A stretch of 64,000 nucleotides of DNA. Source: Peptoniphilus asaccharolyticus DSM 20463 (GTDB lineage Bacteria; Bacillota; Clostridia; Tissierellales; Peptoniphilaceae). This document shows positions 26,904 through 36,005 of the stretch, one piece after another (the first letter of the stretch is position 1; each line of letters opens with the position of its first letter). The notes under the pieces were generated by a model. That model worked only from the letters and a program-made list of their open reading frames with translations. It was not told the DNA's origin and searched no databases. The DNA is taken from contig NZ_FWWR01000009.1 of assembly GCF_900176115.1 (NCBI RefSeq), forward strand, positions 744,001 through 808,000. Reading direction: 5' to 3'. Both the position numbers and the translations under genes were made by a program.

Positions 26904-28684
26904 ACTGTATAATCACCTCTCGATTGAACAAAACCTTGTAGCATTAAATCTATAGAAATATAAGCTAAGTCATTAGGAATAATTTCTATTGATTGCCAAC
27001 TTCCTCGTGATATTCTTTTTTTATTATCTAATAAATATTTAGTAACATCATATTCCCAATTTGTAGAACTAACATAACCTCTTGATTTTCCATTAACTTT
27101 TATTTCAAACCTTTTGGGATCTCCAAAAGTATATATTCCAGGGACTATTCTATGTTCATGGTCTGGAATTCTTATTGTGTGTGAGTGGTCATCAATCCTA
27201 AAACTATGTGAGTGGTCTGAAATACTAAAACTATGTGAGTGGTCTGAAATACTAAGCTTATGTTCGTGGTGAGTTACTTTATAAATTTCCACATATCCAG
27301 TTCCACCAATAACATTGTATCTATAATCTCCAGCCTGTACATCTTCTATACCGTGAGTAGTTCCGTACTCTCCGCCGCCCGAAGAAGTTGAACCATAGTC
27401 CCCTCCTCCAGCAGAAGTTGAACCATAGTCCCCTCCTCCAGCAGAAGTGGAATCAACATATCCCCCTCCACCTTCAGTCGCTTTGGAATAAGCTCTAAAA
27501 GATTCAAGTTTTACTTTTGCTACAACCTTATTTATAACTCTCATCTCATTTGGAATAAAAAAGTTAATTTCTGCCCCATGTTTTGAATCAGCGTTAACTT
27601 GTAAAGATTGAGCATAAAGTTGAGTAGCTCCTTGAGAATAAGTCATTTCTATTCTTTGACGATCGGCTAAATCTGCAATACTTGTAGCAACAGTTCTTGA
27701 TTTATTAGCAATTGTAATCGTAGTTTTTTTAATATCATCATATTCATAGCGGATTCCAACCACAAAATCATCAAAAGAATCGTCTTCGTCTATTATTCTA
27801 ATTTTACTCCCAAGACCTAATTTTTCTCTAACATCTATAGCTTGATAATCGACTTCATATTCCATTAAAGGTTCTTGGAATTCATTTAACATCACTTGTG
27901 CGGAATCTTTTAAACTTTGAGCATTTTCATAACGTCTATCAATCCACGTTGTTTCAATTATTCCATATTTATCAATAATATTTTGAGGACTTTGTAAATA
28001 AGGTATACCATTATTAACATCTTTTATTGTTAATTGATTAATTCCTTCTCCATAACCTAAAGGATAAATTCTTGTAAATAATTGTTTAGGGTCTGAAGTT
28101 CTTACTAATCTCAATTGATTTTTCTTTTTTTGAATATAAGCATCGGGTTTTGAATCTTTATTTAATTTAATTAAATTAATAGTCCATGGATAATTTTCAG
28201 TTTCAAAAGTCCACATATAATCTTCGGCTAAAGGTTTTGGAACTGAAAATAAGGCGGATGCTAAATTTTCATTTTCCCAACAATATTCGAATTGTCTTGA
28301 AAAATCACATCTTCCTAGTTTCCAGTTTTTAATTTTTTGTTTACTTAAAACAAATTCAAGAACTTCTCTGGTATAGGTTCCTAAGTTACCTATAATCACA
28401 TTTCCAAAAATTACATCATTTAAAAGCGTTGCTAAAACATGTTCACATTCAACACTTAAAACTTCCACTTCTTCAGTTTCTATAACTTTTGGTAAAATCC
28501 TGTATAAATTTTCATTGCATTTTACATAATAAAAGGGTTTTAAATATGTTACTTTAGGGTCATTATTAGGGATTTTAAAGTTTAAATAATTAATTGAATT
28601 AATTTTTAAATCTTCAATAATACCAAAAGCATTTTCTAAATAAGCAACTCTTTTTAAATTTTTATCAAAAACTTCAAGCATCAT
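26900..28684 (-). CDS. Phage tail-tip protein (minor structural protein, Tal/receptor-binding type) with HxH repeats
   Basis: The first ~330 residues (VFDKNLKRVAYLENAFGIIEDL) match the phage minor structural protein N-terminal region, a gp27-like tail hub. Residues ~395-445 are Gly/Ser/Tyr repeats GGGDYGSTSA, and residues ~470-510 hold five copies of an eight-residue unit with His-x-His (such as ISDHSHSF). His-x-His columns in trimeric phage fibres, as in T4 gp37, bind iron and stiffen the tip. The last ~80 residues form a globular end. It overlaps both neighbours by four bases. The protein should start adsorption or wall penetration. Confidence 0.85.
   Translation of the reverse strand: MMLEVFDKNLKRVAYLENAFGIIEDLKINSINYLNFKIPNNDPKVTYLKPFYYVKCNENLYRILPKVIETEEVEVLSVECEHVLATLLNDVIFGNVIIGNLGTYTREVLEFVLSKQKIKNWKLGRCDFSRQFEYCWENENLASALFSVPKPLAEDYMWTFETENYPWTINLIKLNKDSKPDAYIQKKKNQLRLVRTSDPKQLFTRIYPLGYGEGINQLTIKDVNNGIPYLQSPQNIIDKYGIIETTWIDRRYENAQSLKDSAQVMLNEFQEPLMEYEVDYQAIDVREKLGLGSKIRIIDEDDSFDDFVVGIRYEYDDIKKTTITIANKSRTVATSIADLADRQRIEMTYSQGATQLYAQSLQVNADSKHGAEINFFIPNEMRVINKVVAKVKLESFRAYSKATEGGGGYVDSTSAGGGDYGSTSAGGGDYGSTSSGGGEYGTTHGIEDVQAGDYRYNVIGGTGYVEIYKVTHHEHKLSISDHSHSFSISDHSHSFRIDDHSHTIRIPDHEHRIVPGIYTFGDPKRFEIKVNGKSRGYVSSTNWEYDVTKYLLDNKKRISRGSWQSIEIIPNDLAYISIDLMLQGFVQSRGDYTV
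27152..27274 (-). repeat. Tandem repeats encoding five His-x-His octapeptides
   Basis: The unit codes for (I/L)-x-I-x-D-H-x-H with small changes: HHEHKLSI, DHSHSFSI, DHSHSFRI, DHSHTIRI, DHEHRI. Two central units are identical at the DNA level, which suggests recent slippage or unequal recombination. Confidence 0.85.
27383..27442 (-). repeat. Two identical 30-bp repeats encoding Gly-rich segment
   Basis: A 30-base unit is repeated head to tail without change (27383-27412 and 27413-27442), with degenerate copies on both sides. It encodes the GGGDYGSTSA linker of the tail-tip protein. Confidence 0.88.
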
Positions 28685-29379
28685 AAGAATCGCTCCCTAA
28701 AAATAATTTTTCCTTTAATCTTCTTATTATTACTAGAAGAAATTTCAATTGCTTCAATATCTCTTGAAAGATAAATCCAATCTCCTGAAAATTTATCTAA
28801 GGCATTTTCTTCATCAATATAGACTGTATATTTATCAGAATCTATTTCAATTCTTTTACCAGACGCATTAACTTTAGTTATCCAATTATTTAAAACACTT
28901 GATTTTAAATTAGTTAAAAGTTCCTCAGAATTAACATAATCTTTGATTAAAATATTTTTCCCAAGAGTCGAACCTTTAATATATAAATTTTCAAAAAGAT
29001 TACAATCAAATGTAGAATTTAAACCAACACTACAAGAGACTTTAAAATCATTATTAACATCAATTTCGAAATTAATATCTTCAGCGAGTTTTATTTTACT
29101 TAAAATATTTTCTTGAAAATTACTTTCAAGGTTTATAAAAAATTCTAATTTAGGAATAACTCCCAAATCAGCTTCTAAATCTATATTTTCAGGAATTGAT
29201 AATGTTAGTTTAATATTATTAGATATTCTTTCATTACAAGTTACAGTTAATAAAGTATTTTTAGAAAAATTTATTGTAGTTTCATATTTTTCATAACAAT
29301 AAATTGAAATATCAACTTCTTCATTTTGAGAACCTGCAATATTAAAACCGGATAAATTAAAAGGCTTTAAACTATTCAT
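28681..29379 (-). CDS. Phage tail-region protein of unknown function (232 aa)
   Basis: The chain is rich in Asn, Glu, Ile and Leu and predicted beta-rich, without membrane segments. It is placed between the duplicated-domain tail protein and the tail-tip protein and overlaps the latter by four bases, so a structural role in the tail tip is likely. I do not recognise a family. Confidence 0.65.
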   Translation of the reverse strand: MNSLKPFNLSGFNIAGSQNEEVDISIYCYEKYETTINFSKNTLLTVTCNERISNNIKLTLSIPENIDLEADLGVIPKLEFFINLESNFQENILSKIKLAEDINFEIDVNNDFKVSCSVGLNSTFDCNLFENLYIKGSTLGKNILIKDYVNSEELLTNLKSSVLNNWITKVNASGKRIEIDSDKYTVYIDEENALDKFSGDWIYLSRDIEAIEISSSNNKKIKGKIIFRERFL

Positions 29380-29390
29380 TTAATCACCTC

Positions 29391-30167
29391 TTAATTCATA
29401 GCGAACTTTAAGGCTCCTATATCAGCTTTTGGCATGTAACCTCTTTTAAGTTCTTTTACAATTCCTCTATCATAAATCCATATAGGTTCACCATTTGTTT
29501 TATTATCCATAACAGCTGTAAAATTCCAAACTCCCCAATCAGTTGAAGGTCTATTAAAAATTACTTCGTGTGAATTTGAAATAATTGATTGACCAGACGA
29601 ACTTTCTTCAGGGGATTTAAATTCTATCGCTACCCTTTCATAATTATCTCCAAGAAGTTCAGCTCCTCCTGATTCAGGATTTCCATTAAACAAAGCAAGA
29701 TGAGGTTTAACTCCTTGGATAGATTCCCCCTTAAAAACGTGAAGTAGTTTTTTCTTATAAGTTTTAGATAATTGACCAGTTGAAAAAACAACAACTTCTT
29801 CTGCCATTAAAACAGGCGATTCTCCGCTTCTTATATCTAAATCTTCAACTAATTTTCCATACGCAAGCATGTTCCCACCAAGTTTTGAATCGGAAATTCC
29901 AATATAAGTTATTGTTCCGGCATCAGTTGGGGATTGTGGAAAATTAATTTGATTTAAATTCTTAATTTGGATTTGACCATCAGATTCAGAAGCATTATTA
30001 AACTTAATAACTTGTCTTTCATAACCTTTATAATTAACCTCAACACCTTTACCTTCTTCTCCTGGATTTGTTATATATAATCCAGCGTAAACTTCATTCG
30101 GGGCAGTTAAAGTTATATTTTTCATAATATTTAAAAATGATTTTTCTAAATAATTTGTAGCATACAT
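29391..30167 (-). CDS. Phage tail protein with internally duplicated domain (258 aa)
   Basis: Residues ~15-125 and ~140-250 are two diverged copies of one domain: each has a YAGLYITNPGEEG / HLALFNGNPESGG strand, a YERQVIKF / YERVAIEF strand, an INFPQSPTDAGTITYIGI / VIFNRPSTDWGVWNFTAV strand and a GGNMLAYG / GEPIWIYD strand. The unit resembles the small beta domain of phage tail-fibre-type proteins. It lies between Dit and the tail-tip genes. Confidence 0.65.
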   Translation of the reverse strand: MYATNYLEKSFLNIMKNITLTAPNEVYAGLYITNPGEEGKGVEVNYKGYERQVIKFNNASESDGQIQIKNLNQINFPQSPTDAGTITYIGISDSKLGGNMLAYGKLVEDLDIRSGESPVLMAEEVVVFSTGQLSKTYKKKLLHVFKGESIQGVKPHLALFNGNPESGGAELLGDNYERVAIEFKSPEESSSGQSIISNSHEVIFNRPSTDWGVWNFTAVMDNKTNGEPIWIYDRGIVKELKRGYMPKADIGALKFAMN

Positions 30168-30170
30168 TTT

Positions 30171-30710
30171 TTATTTCCTCCTATAAGTTGTATTGATCGT
30201 TATATTTTGTAAAACTTCTTCGCTTTCTAAAACAATTTGACAAGGCGCTTTAAAAGTTCCTCGATATTCAATTTTATTTAGACCGTTTTTAATATCTACA
30301 AAAGAAGTTTCTCTATAAGCGAAAGGTTCACAAATAAATTCCAAGGTAAAGGTTCTTATATTTGCCTTTGGGAATTCAAAAATTTCTCCGCCTTCATAAA
30401 TTTCTCCAATATAAAATTTATCGGGCTCATCCCATAGGTATAATTTACCTTTACTTCCTAAAACCATTGAAATCTCTCTAAGTTCAGAACGTTCTAAAGG
30501 TTTTAAAATATCGCACTCTATTCTGATGATTCTTTCTTCCCAACATTCAGCTCCATAATCATAACGACCATTTCTTCTTGGGATTTGAATTTTACGTTCT
30601 CTTTTTGGTGGTAAAATATAATCAACTTTTACCACCTTCATATTAAATTTTTCAAGAAAATTAATTCCTCTGAATTCAAAAGAATCTCCTAAAAATTTTT
30701 TATCCGCCAT
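30171..30710 (-). CDS. Distal tail protein (Dit-like, 179 aa)
   Basis: The sequence begins with a short strand and YILPPKRERKIQIPRRNG, and continues with ECWEERIIRIECDI and FTLEFICEPFAY, the pattern of siphovirus distal tail proteins. Dit forms the ring joining tube and tail tip. The gene overlaps the tape measure by 11 bases, the usual order in siphoviruses. Confidence 0.82.
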   Translation of the reverse strand: MADKKFLGDSFEFRGINFLEKFNMKVVKVDYILPPKRERKIQIPRRNGRYDYGAECWEERIIRIECDILKPLERSELREISMVLGSKGKLYLWDEPDKFYIGEIYEGGEIFEFPKANIRTFTLEFICEPFAYRETSFVDIKNGLNKIEYRGTFKAPCQIVLESEEVLQNITINTTYRRK

Positions 30711-33700
30711 AACGTCTTCTCTCTCTTTCTATTTGAGCATTTAATTCTCTTCCAAAATCTCTAGCTTGATTTCTATCGTTGAAATTAGCTCCATAAATAT
30801 TAATCGCAACAGGTTTATAATCATTATTTGATTTTTGATTGTTTGGTAAATTTAAAATATTATCGATTTTAAATTTCAATTGAACATCTTCAAAAGCATC
30901 TTCAATTAGATTTTTGCTCATCTTAATTTCATCTTTTATCTTGTCAATTAACTTAAAACTTGAATTATATTTATCAAAATCTAAATTTGATTGATTCAAT
31001 AATAAGTTTCCATATTTAACTGCATCTTCAATATTTTTTCCAAGATAATTCTTAAGAACATCTTGGCTGGCTCCTCTTTCAATGAGTTTTTTTAATTGAG
31101 CTTCTGCCTTATAAATTAAGTTTTTATTCGCATCTTCAATTAAAGGTTCTCCAGATTTAATACCTTCGGCCATACCAGCGGACAAATAAAAACCGACTTC
31201 TTTTTTCATAAGCCTAGAAGGTGACCTAATTTGACCAGCTCTTTTTGCTGCGTTAACTGCTTTTTGAACTGCGTTTCTAGCCGCCGCTTGAATAGCTCCA
31301 GAACCTGAAGAAATACCTTGAGCAATACCATTAGCTAAGTTTCTGCCAACGCTTACAAATTGACTTTTATAAGAATTTCCAGCATTAACACAATTTTGAA
31401 GTATTCTTTTTAAATTATTATCAACTTGACTTTTTGCATTATCAAAACCTCTAGCAAGCTCTTTAATAAGTTCTTGACCTTTAGTTTGGAATTCATTTTT
31501 CTTATTTTGAATTGCATTTATAGCATCTTGAATTATTTTTTTAACTGCGTTATCAACTTCAGATTTTGAAGAAGTAACTCCAGAAGCAAGAGATTTTGAA
31601 ATTTCAGAACCAACATTTTTAGCATCAGAAGATTTAGATTTAATTCCTTTAACAAATTCATCTCCGGCTGTTTGGCCTGATTTACTCATTTCTTTAGAGG
31701 CTTCACTTGCACCTTTTACCGCAGACTTTCCTAATTCTTTACCAGAATTTTCCGAATCAGATTTCTTTTCTTTAGTTTTGTCGGCATAAGTTTTTCCTGT
31801 TTCAGTACCAACTTTTGAAATATCATTTTTTCCAGTTTCTAAACCTTTTTTTGCAGAAGCGGTTAAAGTTTTTGCTCCGGTTTCTACATTTGATTTGGAA
31901 CTTTCAATTCCTTTGGCATAATTAGAACCTAAATCTGAACCAGACTTTGAAGCTTCATCTTTTCCTTTAGAAAGTCCAGTATTTACTGAAGTTGTTATTT
32001 CTGTTCCAGCCGCTTCAGATTCTCCAGTTTTTCCTTTAATTCCTTCAATAAAACTTCCAATTATTTCTGCACCTTTAGAAACTAAAGCTCCGGCTGCAGA
32101 TGCAATCCCCGAAATAATTGCATTAATAATCTCAGGACCTTTTTCAAGTAAAGTTGGAATTCCTTCTGATATAAAATTACTTATTGAACTTATTATATTT
32201 TTTCCAACTTCAGTTAGGTTTGGCAAATTTTCAGCAATCCCGGTTGCTAAGCTTTTAATGATTTCAAAACCAGCTTTAATTAAAGAGGTAAGTCCTGATA
32301 ATAAACCTGAAACAATGTTTTTAATAATTGTTCCAGCAGCTTTTGCAATATTTCCCGCTCCTCCAGAAATACCTTGAGAAAGTTTTTCAATTAAATAAAA
32401 TCCTTTTAAATATAAGGTTTCTGCAAAATCCTTAATAAATTTAGTTCCATTTTCAAGTAAAGTTTTAATTGCATTTCCTATGGCTTGAGGAGCTTTGCTA
32501 ATTCCTTCTCCTATTTTAGTAATTAAACTTTTTCCAAGACTTGCCCAGTTATATAAAGTAAAGGCATTGACAATTGCCATTATTATTTGAGGTATATTTG
32601 CAATTAAAGTTGGTATTGCTTCAATTAATCCTTTTGCTAAAGTTACAAGTATTTGGAAACCAACTTTTATTAGCATTGGAATTTTTCCTATTAAAGCATT
32701 TGTAAATTCGTTAATAAGTCTTGGTGCTTGTTCAATGATCGTTGGTAAATTATCAGCTAACCCTTGAGCAAGACCTAATAATAATTGAGCACCTGCTTCT
32801 AGTAATTGGGGAACATGTGAAATTATCGTATCTCCAAGTTTAACTACAATATCAATCATAGTTTCTATAATTTGCGGTGCATTTTGACCAATTCCAGTAA
32901 TTAGATTTTCAATAATTGTTAAACCAATATCTAAAAATTGAACTGCAATATCTCCTAAGCCTTCTAATAAAGTTGTTCCTATTTGAATTGCCGTATCAGC
33001 TATTTGTGGAATATTTTGAGAAAGTCCATCTAAAAGATTTTTTAAAATATTTATTCCTAGTTCTAGGAATTTTGGTAATGCTTCAGCTATTTTAGTGTTT
33101 AAATCAGAAATAGTTTGACCTAAAACTTCTCCGACGATTTGAGCCTTATCTCCAGAATTTTCTAAGGAATTTGAAAGAGTATCAAATAACGTTGAAGCTT
33201 GTTCTGAAGATAATCCCCATTTGTCCATTGCCATTGAAACATAATCCGCTTTGGAATCAAACTGATCCATTTTTAAAACTGCTTCAACAAGATTAATATT
33301 AAGACCATCAACGCTAACTCCGGCGGCATCTAAAGAACTTGCCAATTCATCAGCATTAATTCCACGCATCGCAAGGGATAATTTATCGACATAACCAGTT
33401 GCTGTTTGAACAGATTCTCTTAAACTCGTATCAAAAGTTTTATAAAATGAAATTGATAATTCTTCTAAGGCGGATTTCATTTTAGTAATATCGCCTTGTA
33501 AATTATCATTCATAACATTAGCCATCTCTTCAGCTGCACCTTTAGAATTTTCAATTTCGGCTGCTAATTGGTCCCAAGTGCTTCCTTCTAAAGAAGATTT
33601 TAAACCTTCATAAAGAATTCCAGCTTGCTCAGCTGTTAAACCAAAGGATTCCATAACATGATTTACGAAATCTTGCTTATCAGAAAATTGGTCAAATTCT

Positions 33701-34698
33701 TTTCCAAGGGCTGCAATATTTTCTTTAAATTCTTCTCCAGGACCACCTGCTGCCTCTAAGGCTGTTGATATATCATCAATACTAACTGCATTTGCAGCTA
33801 ATAAACCAGAAACCGCTGCTAAATCTTGCTTATTAAAAACAGTATTTAACCATTCTTTTTTCTCTTGAGTTGTCATATTAGCCATTTCAAGGTTAATATC
33901 TTTAAATACATCTTGAAGAGGCCTCATGTTTCCTTCTGCATCATAAGCAGTAATTCCAAGAGCTGCCATAGCTTTTCCAGCCTTATCAGTTGGGGCTGTC
34001 AAACTCATAATTACGTTTCTAAGTTTAGTACCGCCTTCAGCTCCTTTAATACCGTTATTTGCAAGAACTCCAAGAGCTGTATTTAATTCAACAGTTCCTC
34101 CTGCTAAATCTTTAGCTGTACCGCCAACAGTAAGAATTGCTTCTCCCAGTTGACCAACAGAAGTATTTGATTTTTGAGAAGTCTTTGCCATTTGGTCTAT
34201 AAAAGAATCAGCATCTTTTATTTCAAGACCTAAAGCAGACATCGCATCGGTCACAATATCCGTTGCGTAACCAAGTTCAAGACCTCCGGCTGCTGCTAAG
34301 TTTAAGGTTTTTGGAAGAAGTTTTACCGCATCATCGGCTCCATAACCAGCGAGGGCAATATAATTTAAAGCTTCTGAAGCTTGAGTTGCCGAGAACTGAG
34401 TAGTTGCACCCATTTCTCTTGCTGCAGATTCAAGCTTTTTAAATTCTTTAGAACCGCCTTGAATTTCTGCTTTTGTCATTCCCATAGTTGCTGCCACTTG
34501 ACTCATTCCGGCTTCAAATTCAGAACCAACTTTTGCAGCACCTGCAGCGGCTGCGCCTAAAGCAGCTGTAACAGCAGTAATTGCACCCATTGCAAGTTTT
34601 GCTCCTTTACCTACAATTCCTTTAAGTTTTCCAAGACCTTGTTTAAACCCCGAATCATCAATTTTGGTATCAAATACTAATTTTCCATCACTTGCCAT
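30700..34698 (-). CDS. Phage tail tape measure protein (1332 aa)
   Basis: GAGGAGG precedes the ATG. Residues ~60-400 form the TP901-type core (GSEFEAGMSQVAATMGMTK, ALNYIALAGYGADDAVKLLP, GGTAKDLAGGTVELNTALG). A long hydrophobic helical part with ~35-residue repeats (ENLITGIGQNAPQIIETM and similar, ~540-900) follows, then a Ser/Lys/Gly-rich repetitive region (~900-1100). It fixes tail length: about 1300 residues would give a tail near 200 nm by the usual 1.5 angstrom per residue rule. A terminator stands just upstream of this gene. Confidence 0.95.
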   Translation of the reverse strand: MASDGKLVFDTKIDDSGFKQGLGKLKGIVGKGAKLAMGAITAVTAALGAAAAGAAKVGSEFEAGMSQVAATMGMTKAEIQGGSKEFKKLESAAREMGATTQFSATQASEALNYIALAGYGADDAVKLLPKTLNLAAAGGLELGYATDIVTDAMSALGLEIKDADSFIDQMAKTSQKSNTSVGQLGEAILTVGGTAKDLAGGTVELNTALGVLANNGIKGAEGGTKLRNVIMSLTAPTDKAGKAMAALGITAYDAEGNMRPLQDVFKDINLEMANMTTQEKKEWLNTVFNKQDLAAVSGLLAANAVSIDDISTALEAAGGPGEEFKENIAALGKEFDQFSDKQDFVNHVMESFGLTAEQAGILYEGLKSSLEGSTWDQLAAEIENSKGAAEEMANVMNDNLQGDITKMKSALEELSISFYKTFDTSLRESVQTATGYVDKLSLAMRGINADELASSLDAAGVSVDGLNINLVEAVLKMDQFDSKADYVSMAMDKWGLSSEQASTLFDTLSNSLENSGDKAQIVGEVLGQTISDLNTKIAEALPKFLELGINILKNLLDGLSQNIPQIADTAIQIGTTLLEGLGDIAVQFLDIGLTIIENLITGIGQNAPQIIETMIDIVVKLGDTIISHVPQLLEAGAQLLLGLAQGLADNLPTIIEQAPRLINEFTNALIGKIPMLIKVGFQILVTLAKGLIEAIPTLIANIPQIIMAIVNAFTLYNWASLGKSLITKIGEGISKAPQAIGNAIKTLLENGTKFIKDFAETLYLKGFYLIEKLSQGISGGAGNIAKAAGTIIKNIVSGLLSGLTSLIKAGFEIIKSLATGIAENLPNLTEVGKNIISSISNFISEGIPTLLEKGPEIINAIISGIASAAGALVSKGAEIIGSFIEGIKGKTGESEAAGTEITTSVNTGLSKGKDEASKSGSDLGSNYAKGIESSKSNVETGAKTLTASAKKGLETGKNDISKVGTETGKTYADKTKEKKSDSENSGKELGKSAVKGASEASKEMSKSGQTAGDEFVKGIKSKSSDAKNVGSEISKSLASGVTSSKSEVDNAVKKIIQDAINAIQNKKNEFQTKGQELIKELARGFDNAKSQVDNNLKRILQNCVNAGNSYKSQFVSVGRNLANGIAQGISSGSGAIQAAARNAVQKAVNAAKRAGQIRSPSRLMKKEVGFYLSAGMAEGIKSGEPLIEDANKNLIYKAEAQLKKLIERGASQDVLKNYLGKNIEDAVKYGNLLLNQSNLDFDKYNSSFKLIDKIKDEIKMSKNLIEDAFEDVQLKFKIDNILNLPNNQKSNNDYKPVAINIYGANFNDRNQARDFGRELNAQIERERRRYGG

Positions 34699-34717
34699 TA
34701 ATTCACCTCCTCATAAC

Positions 34718-34751
34718 AAAAAAATAAGTTTAGGATTTTTCCTAAACTTAT
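34718..34751 (-). terminator. Rho-independent terminator between the zinc-ribbon gene and the tape measure gene
   Basis: An 11-bp stem (34741-34751 with 34724-34734) and six-base loop are followed on the minus strand by seven T. It closes the zinc-ribbon gene unit inside the late operon, a hallmark of a moron. Confidence 0.88.
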
Positions 34752-34760
34752 CAGTAATTT

Positions 34761-35009
34761 TTATTTAATTTTTCCATCATATCCGCAATCATTACAAATT
34801 AAATGCTTTTCAATTTTATTAGTGGTTTTATACGTTTTGCCTTTTAATAATTGAATTATCAATCTTGGAAAAAACATTCCAATCCACCAAAAAATATCTA
34901 TCATCCATAAACAGCTTATCCAGTAAAACCAGTTTCTTTTTCTTTTTAAGTGAATAGTATTTACTACCTCAATTCGAGTGTTATCGCTTCCGCATTTTGG
35001 GCAATTCAA
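34761..35009 (-). CDS. Zinc-ribbon membrane protein, candidate moron (82 aa)
   Basis: The start codon is TTG (35009) with AAAGGAG upstream. CPKCG at residues 3-7 and CNDCG near 74-78 form a split zinc ribbon around one hydrophobic, Trp-rich hairpin (residues ~27-55). It is placed between structural tail genes but is not a structural type. It has its own extended -10 promoter and terminator, so it is probably expressed from the prophage. Function is unknown; superinfection or host-membrane effects are typical of such genes. Confidence 0.7.
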   Translation of the reverse strand: MNCPKCGSDNTRIEVVNTIHLKRKRNWFYWISCLWMIDIFWWIGMFFPRLIIQLLKGKTYKTTNKIEKHLICNDCGYDGKIK

Positions 35010-35039
35010 AATAAAATCATCTCCTTTATGTATAGATTA

Positions 35040-35048
35040 ATAATATCA
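35040..35048 (-). promoter_or_regulatory. Extended -10 promoter of the candidate moron
   Basis: On the minus strand TGATATTAT matches TGnTATnAT. It lies in the 43-base gap between the Gp15 stop and the zinc-ribbon start, with no convincing -35. Confidence 0.45.
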
Positions 35049-35052
35049 TAAA

Positions 35053-35616
35053 TCACCCAAAAAGTGCATTGGCAAAATCAGCTTCCTTTTCTTCTAATGT
35101 TCGTTTATCTTCTAAAGCATAAATTTTCTTCATTTCTTTATAGAATTTCTTTTGAGAATCCGTCATATTTTGATTGATTTCAATTGCTCTATAACCAACA
35201 ACTTTTCTAAATTGGCAAGTATCAGGTAAAGCATCAAATAAAGCTCTAAATTTCCACCAGTGAATTTTATCTTCAACTAGGTCAATATTATAAACCTCTT
35301 TAAAAGCTGCAAAAATTAATCCAGCATCTTCCTCATAAGAAAACACTGGATTTTCTCTTTTTTTCTTCTTTGTTTTACGAGGTGTTTCTCCACATAAATA
35401 GAAATTAAAGATTTGAGTTATCGCTTCTTCATAATTTTCTACGTATTGGTTTTCTAAATATAATTTAACTGCTAAGGTAAGTTTCTCTGAATCAGAAATT
35501 GTAGTGTCATTCATAAGTTCTTCAAATAGAAGTCCATATCTAAAATCATAGTTAATGTTATACTTTAAAGAATCTATATATATTTCTTTAGGGGCTCCAT
35601 CAATCAGCAAGTTCAT
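35053..35616 (-). CDS. Phage Gp15-family protein (tail assembly region, 187 aa)
   Basis: The pattern DFRYGLLFEELMND, AITQIFNFYLCGE, YEEDAGLIFAAFKEVYNIDL and HWWKFRALFDALPD is that of the bacteriophage Gp15 family. In this position, just before the tape measure, it is likely the second tail assembly chaperone. It overlaps the preceding 120-aa gene by 17 bases. Confidence 0.85.
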   Translation of the reverse strand: MNLLIDGAPKEIYIDSLKYNINYDFRYGLLFEELMNDTTISDSEKLTLAVKLYLENQYVENYEEAITQIFNFYLCGETPRKTKKKKRENPVFSYEEDAGLIFAAFKEVYNIDLVEDKIHWWKFRALFDALPDTCQFRKVVGYRAIEINQNMTDSQKKFYKEMKKIYALEDKRTLEEKEADFANALFG

Positions 35617-35962
35617 TTTTACGATTTACCGAATAAATTCTTTCAAGTTTGTTAGACCTAAACTCAGTTATCTCTTCAGTAATATAAGCGAGTAGGTCAA
35701 GTAAATCTAACAAATTAACTTTTCTATCTTTAAATATTTCTTCTGTAGCTCCATTTCCAAGAATTGTGTCAATTGCATCTTGAATCATCATAAGCATTGT
35801 TTCCACAGTTTTTTCACTGTTTCCCTTATCTCCGATTTCCATTGCATCTTTCGCAATTGTTAGAAGTTTTTCGGATTGTTCAAAATTCGAAATATCAATA
35901 TTATAAACCTTATCTTCAATATCAAGTTTTAACGTATTATCTCTAAACTTAAATTTAGCCAT
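35600..35962 (-). CDS. Probable tail assembly chaperone (120 aa)
   Basis: A small acidic protein with a short beta hairpin start (MAKFKFRDNTLKLDIEDKVYNI) and helical remainder lies between the tail tube gene and Gp15. Size and place match the first tail assembly chaperone. Its overlap with the Gp15 gene would allow a frameshifted product as in lambda gpG-GT, but I see no strong slippery site. Confidence 0.65.
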   Translation of the reverse strand: MAKFKFRDNTLKLDIEDKVYNIDISNFEQSEKLLTIAKDAMEIGDKGNSEKTVETMLMMIQDAIDTILGNGATEEIFKDRKVNLLDLLDLLAYITEEITEFRSNKLERIYSVNRKNELAD

Positions 35963-36005
35963 TTAATTATTCACCTCATTTTTTTGTTTCAGGTTAATTT
36001 ATAAA

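Noticed and set aside
35600-35616. Programmed frameshift joining the two tail chaperone genes
   Set aside because: Genes overlap by 17 bases but no convincing slippery heptamer is visible and both have their own starts.
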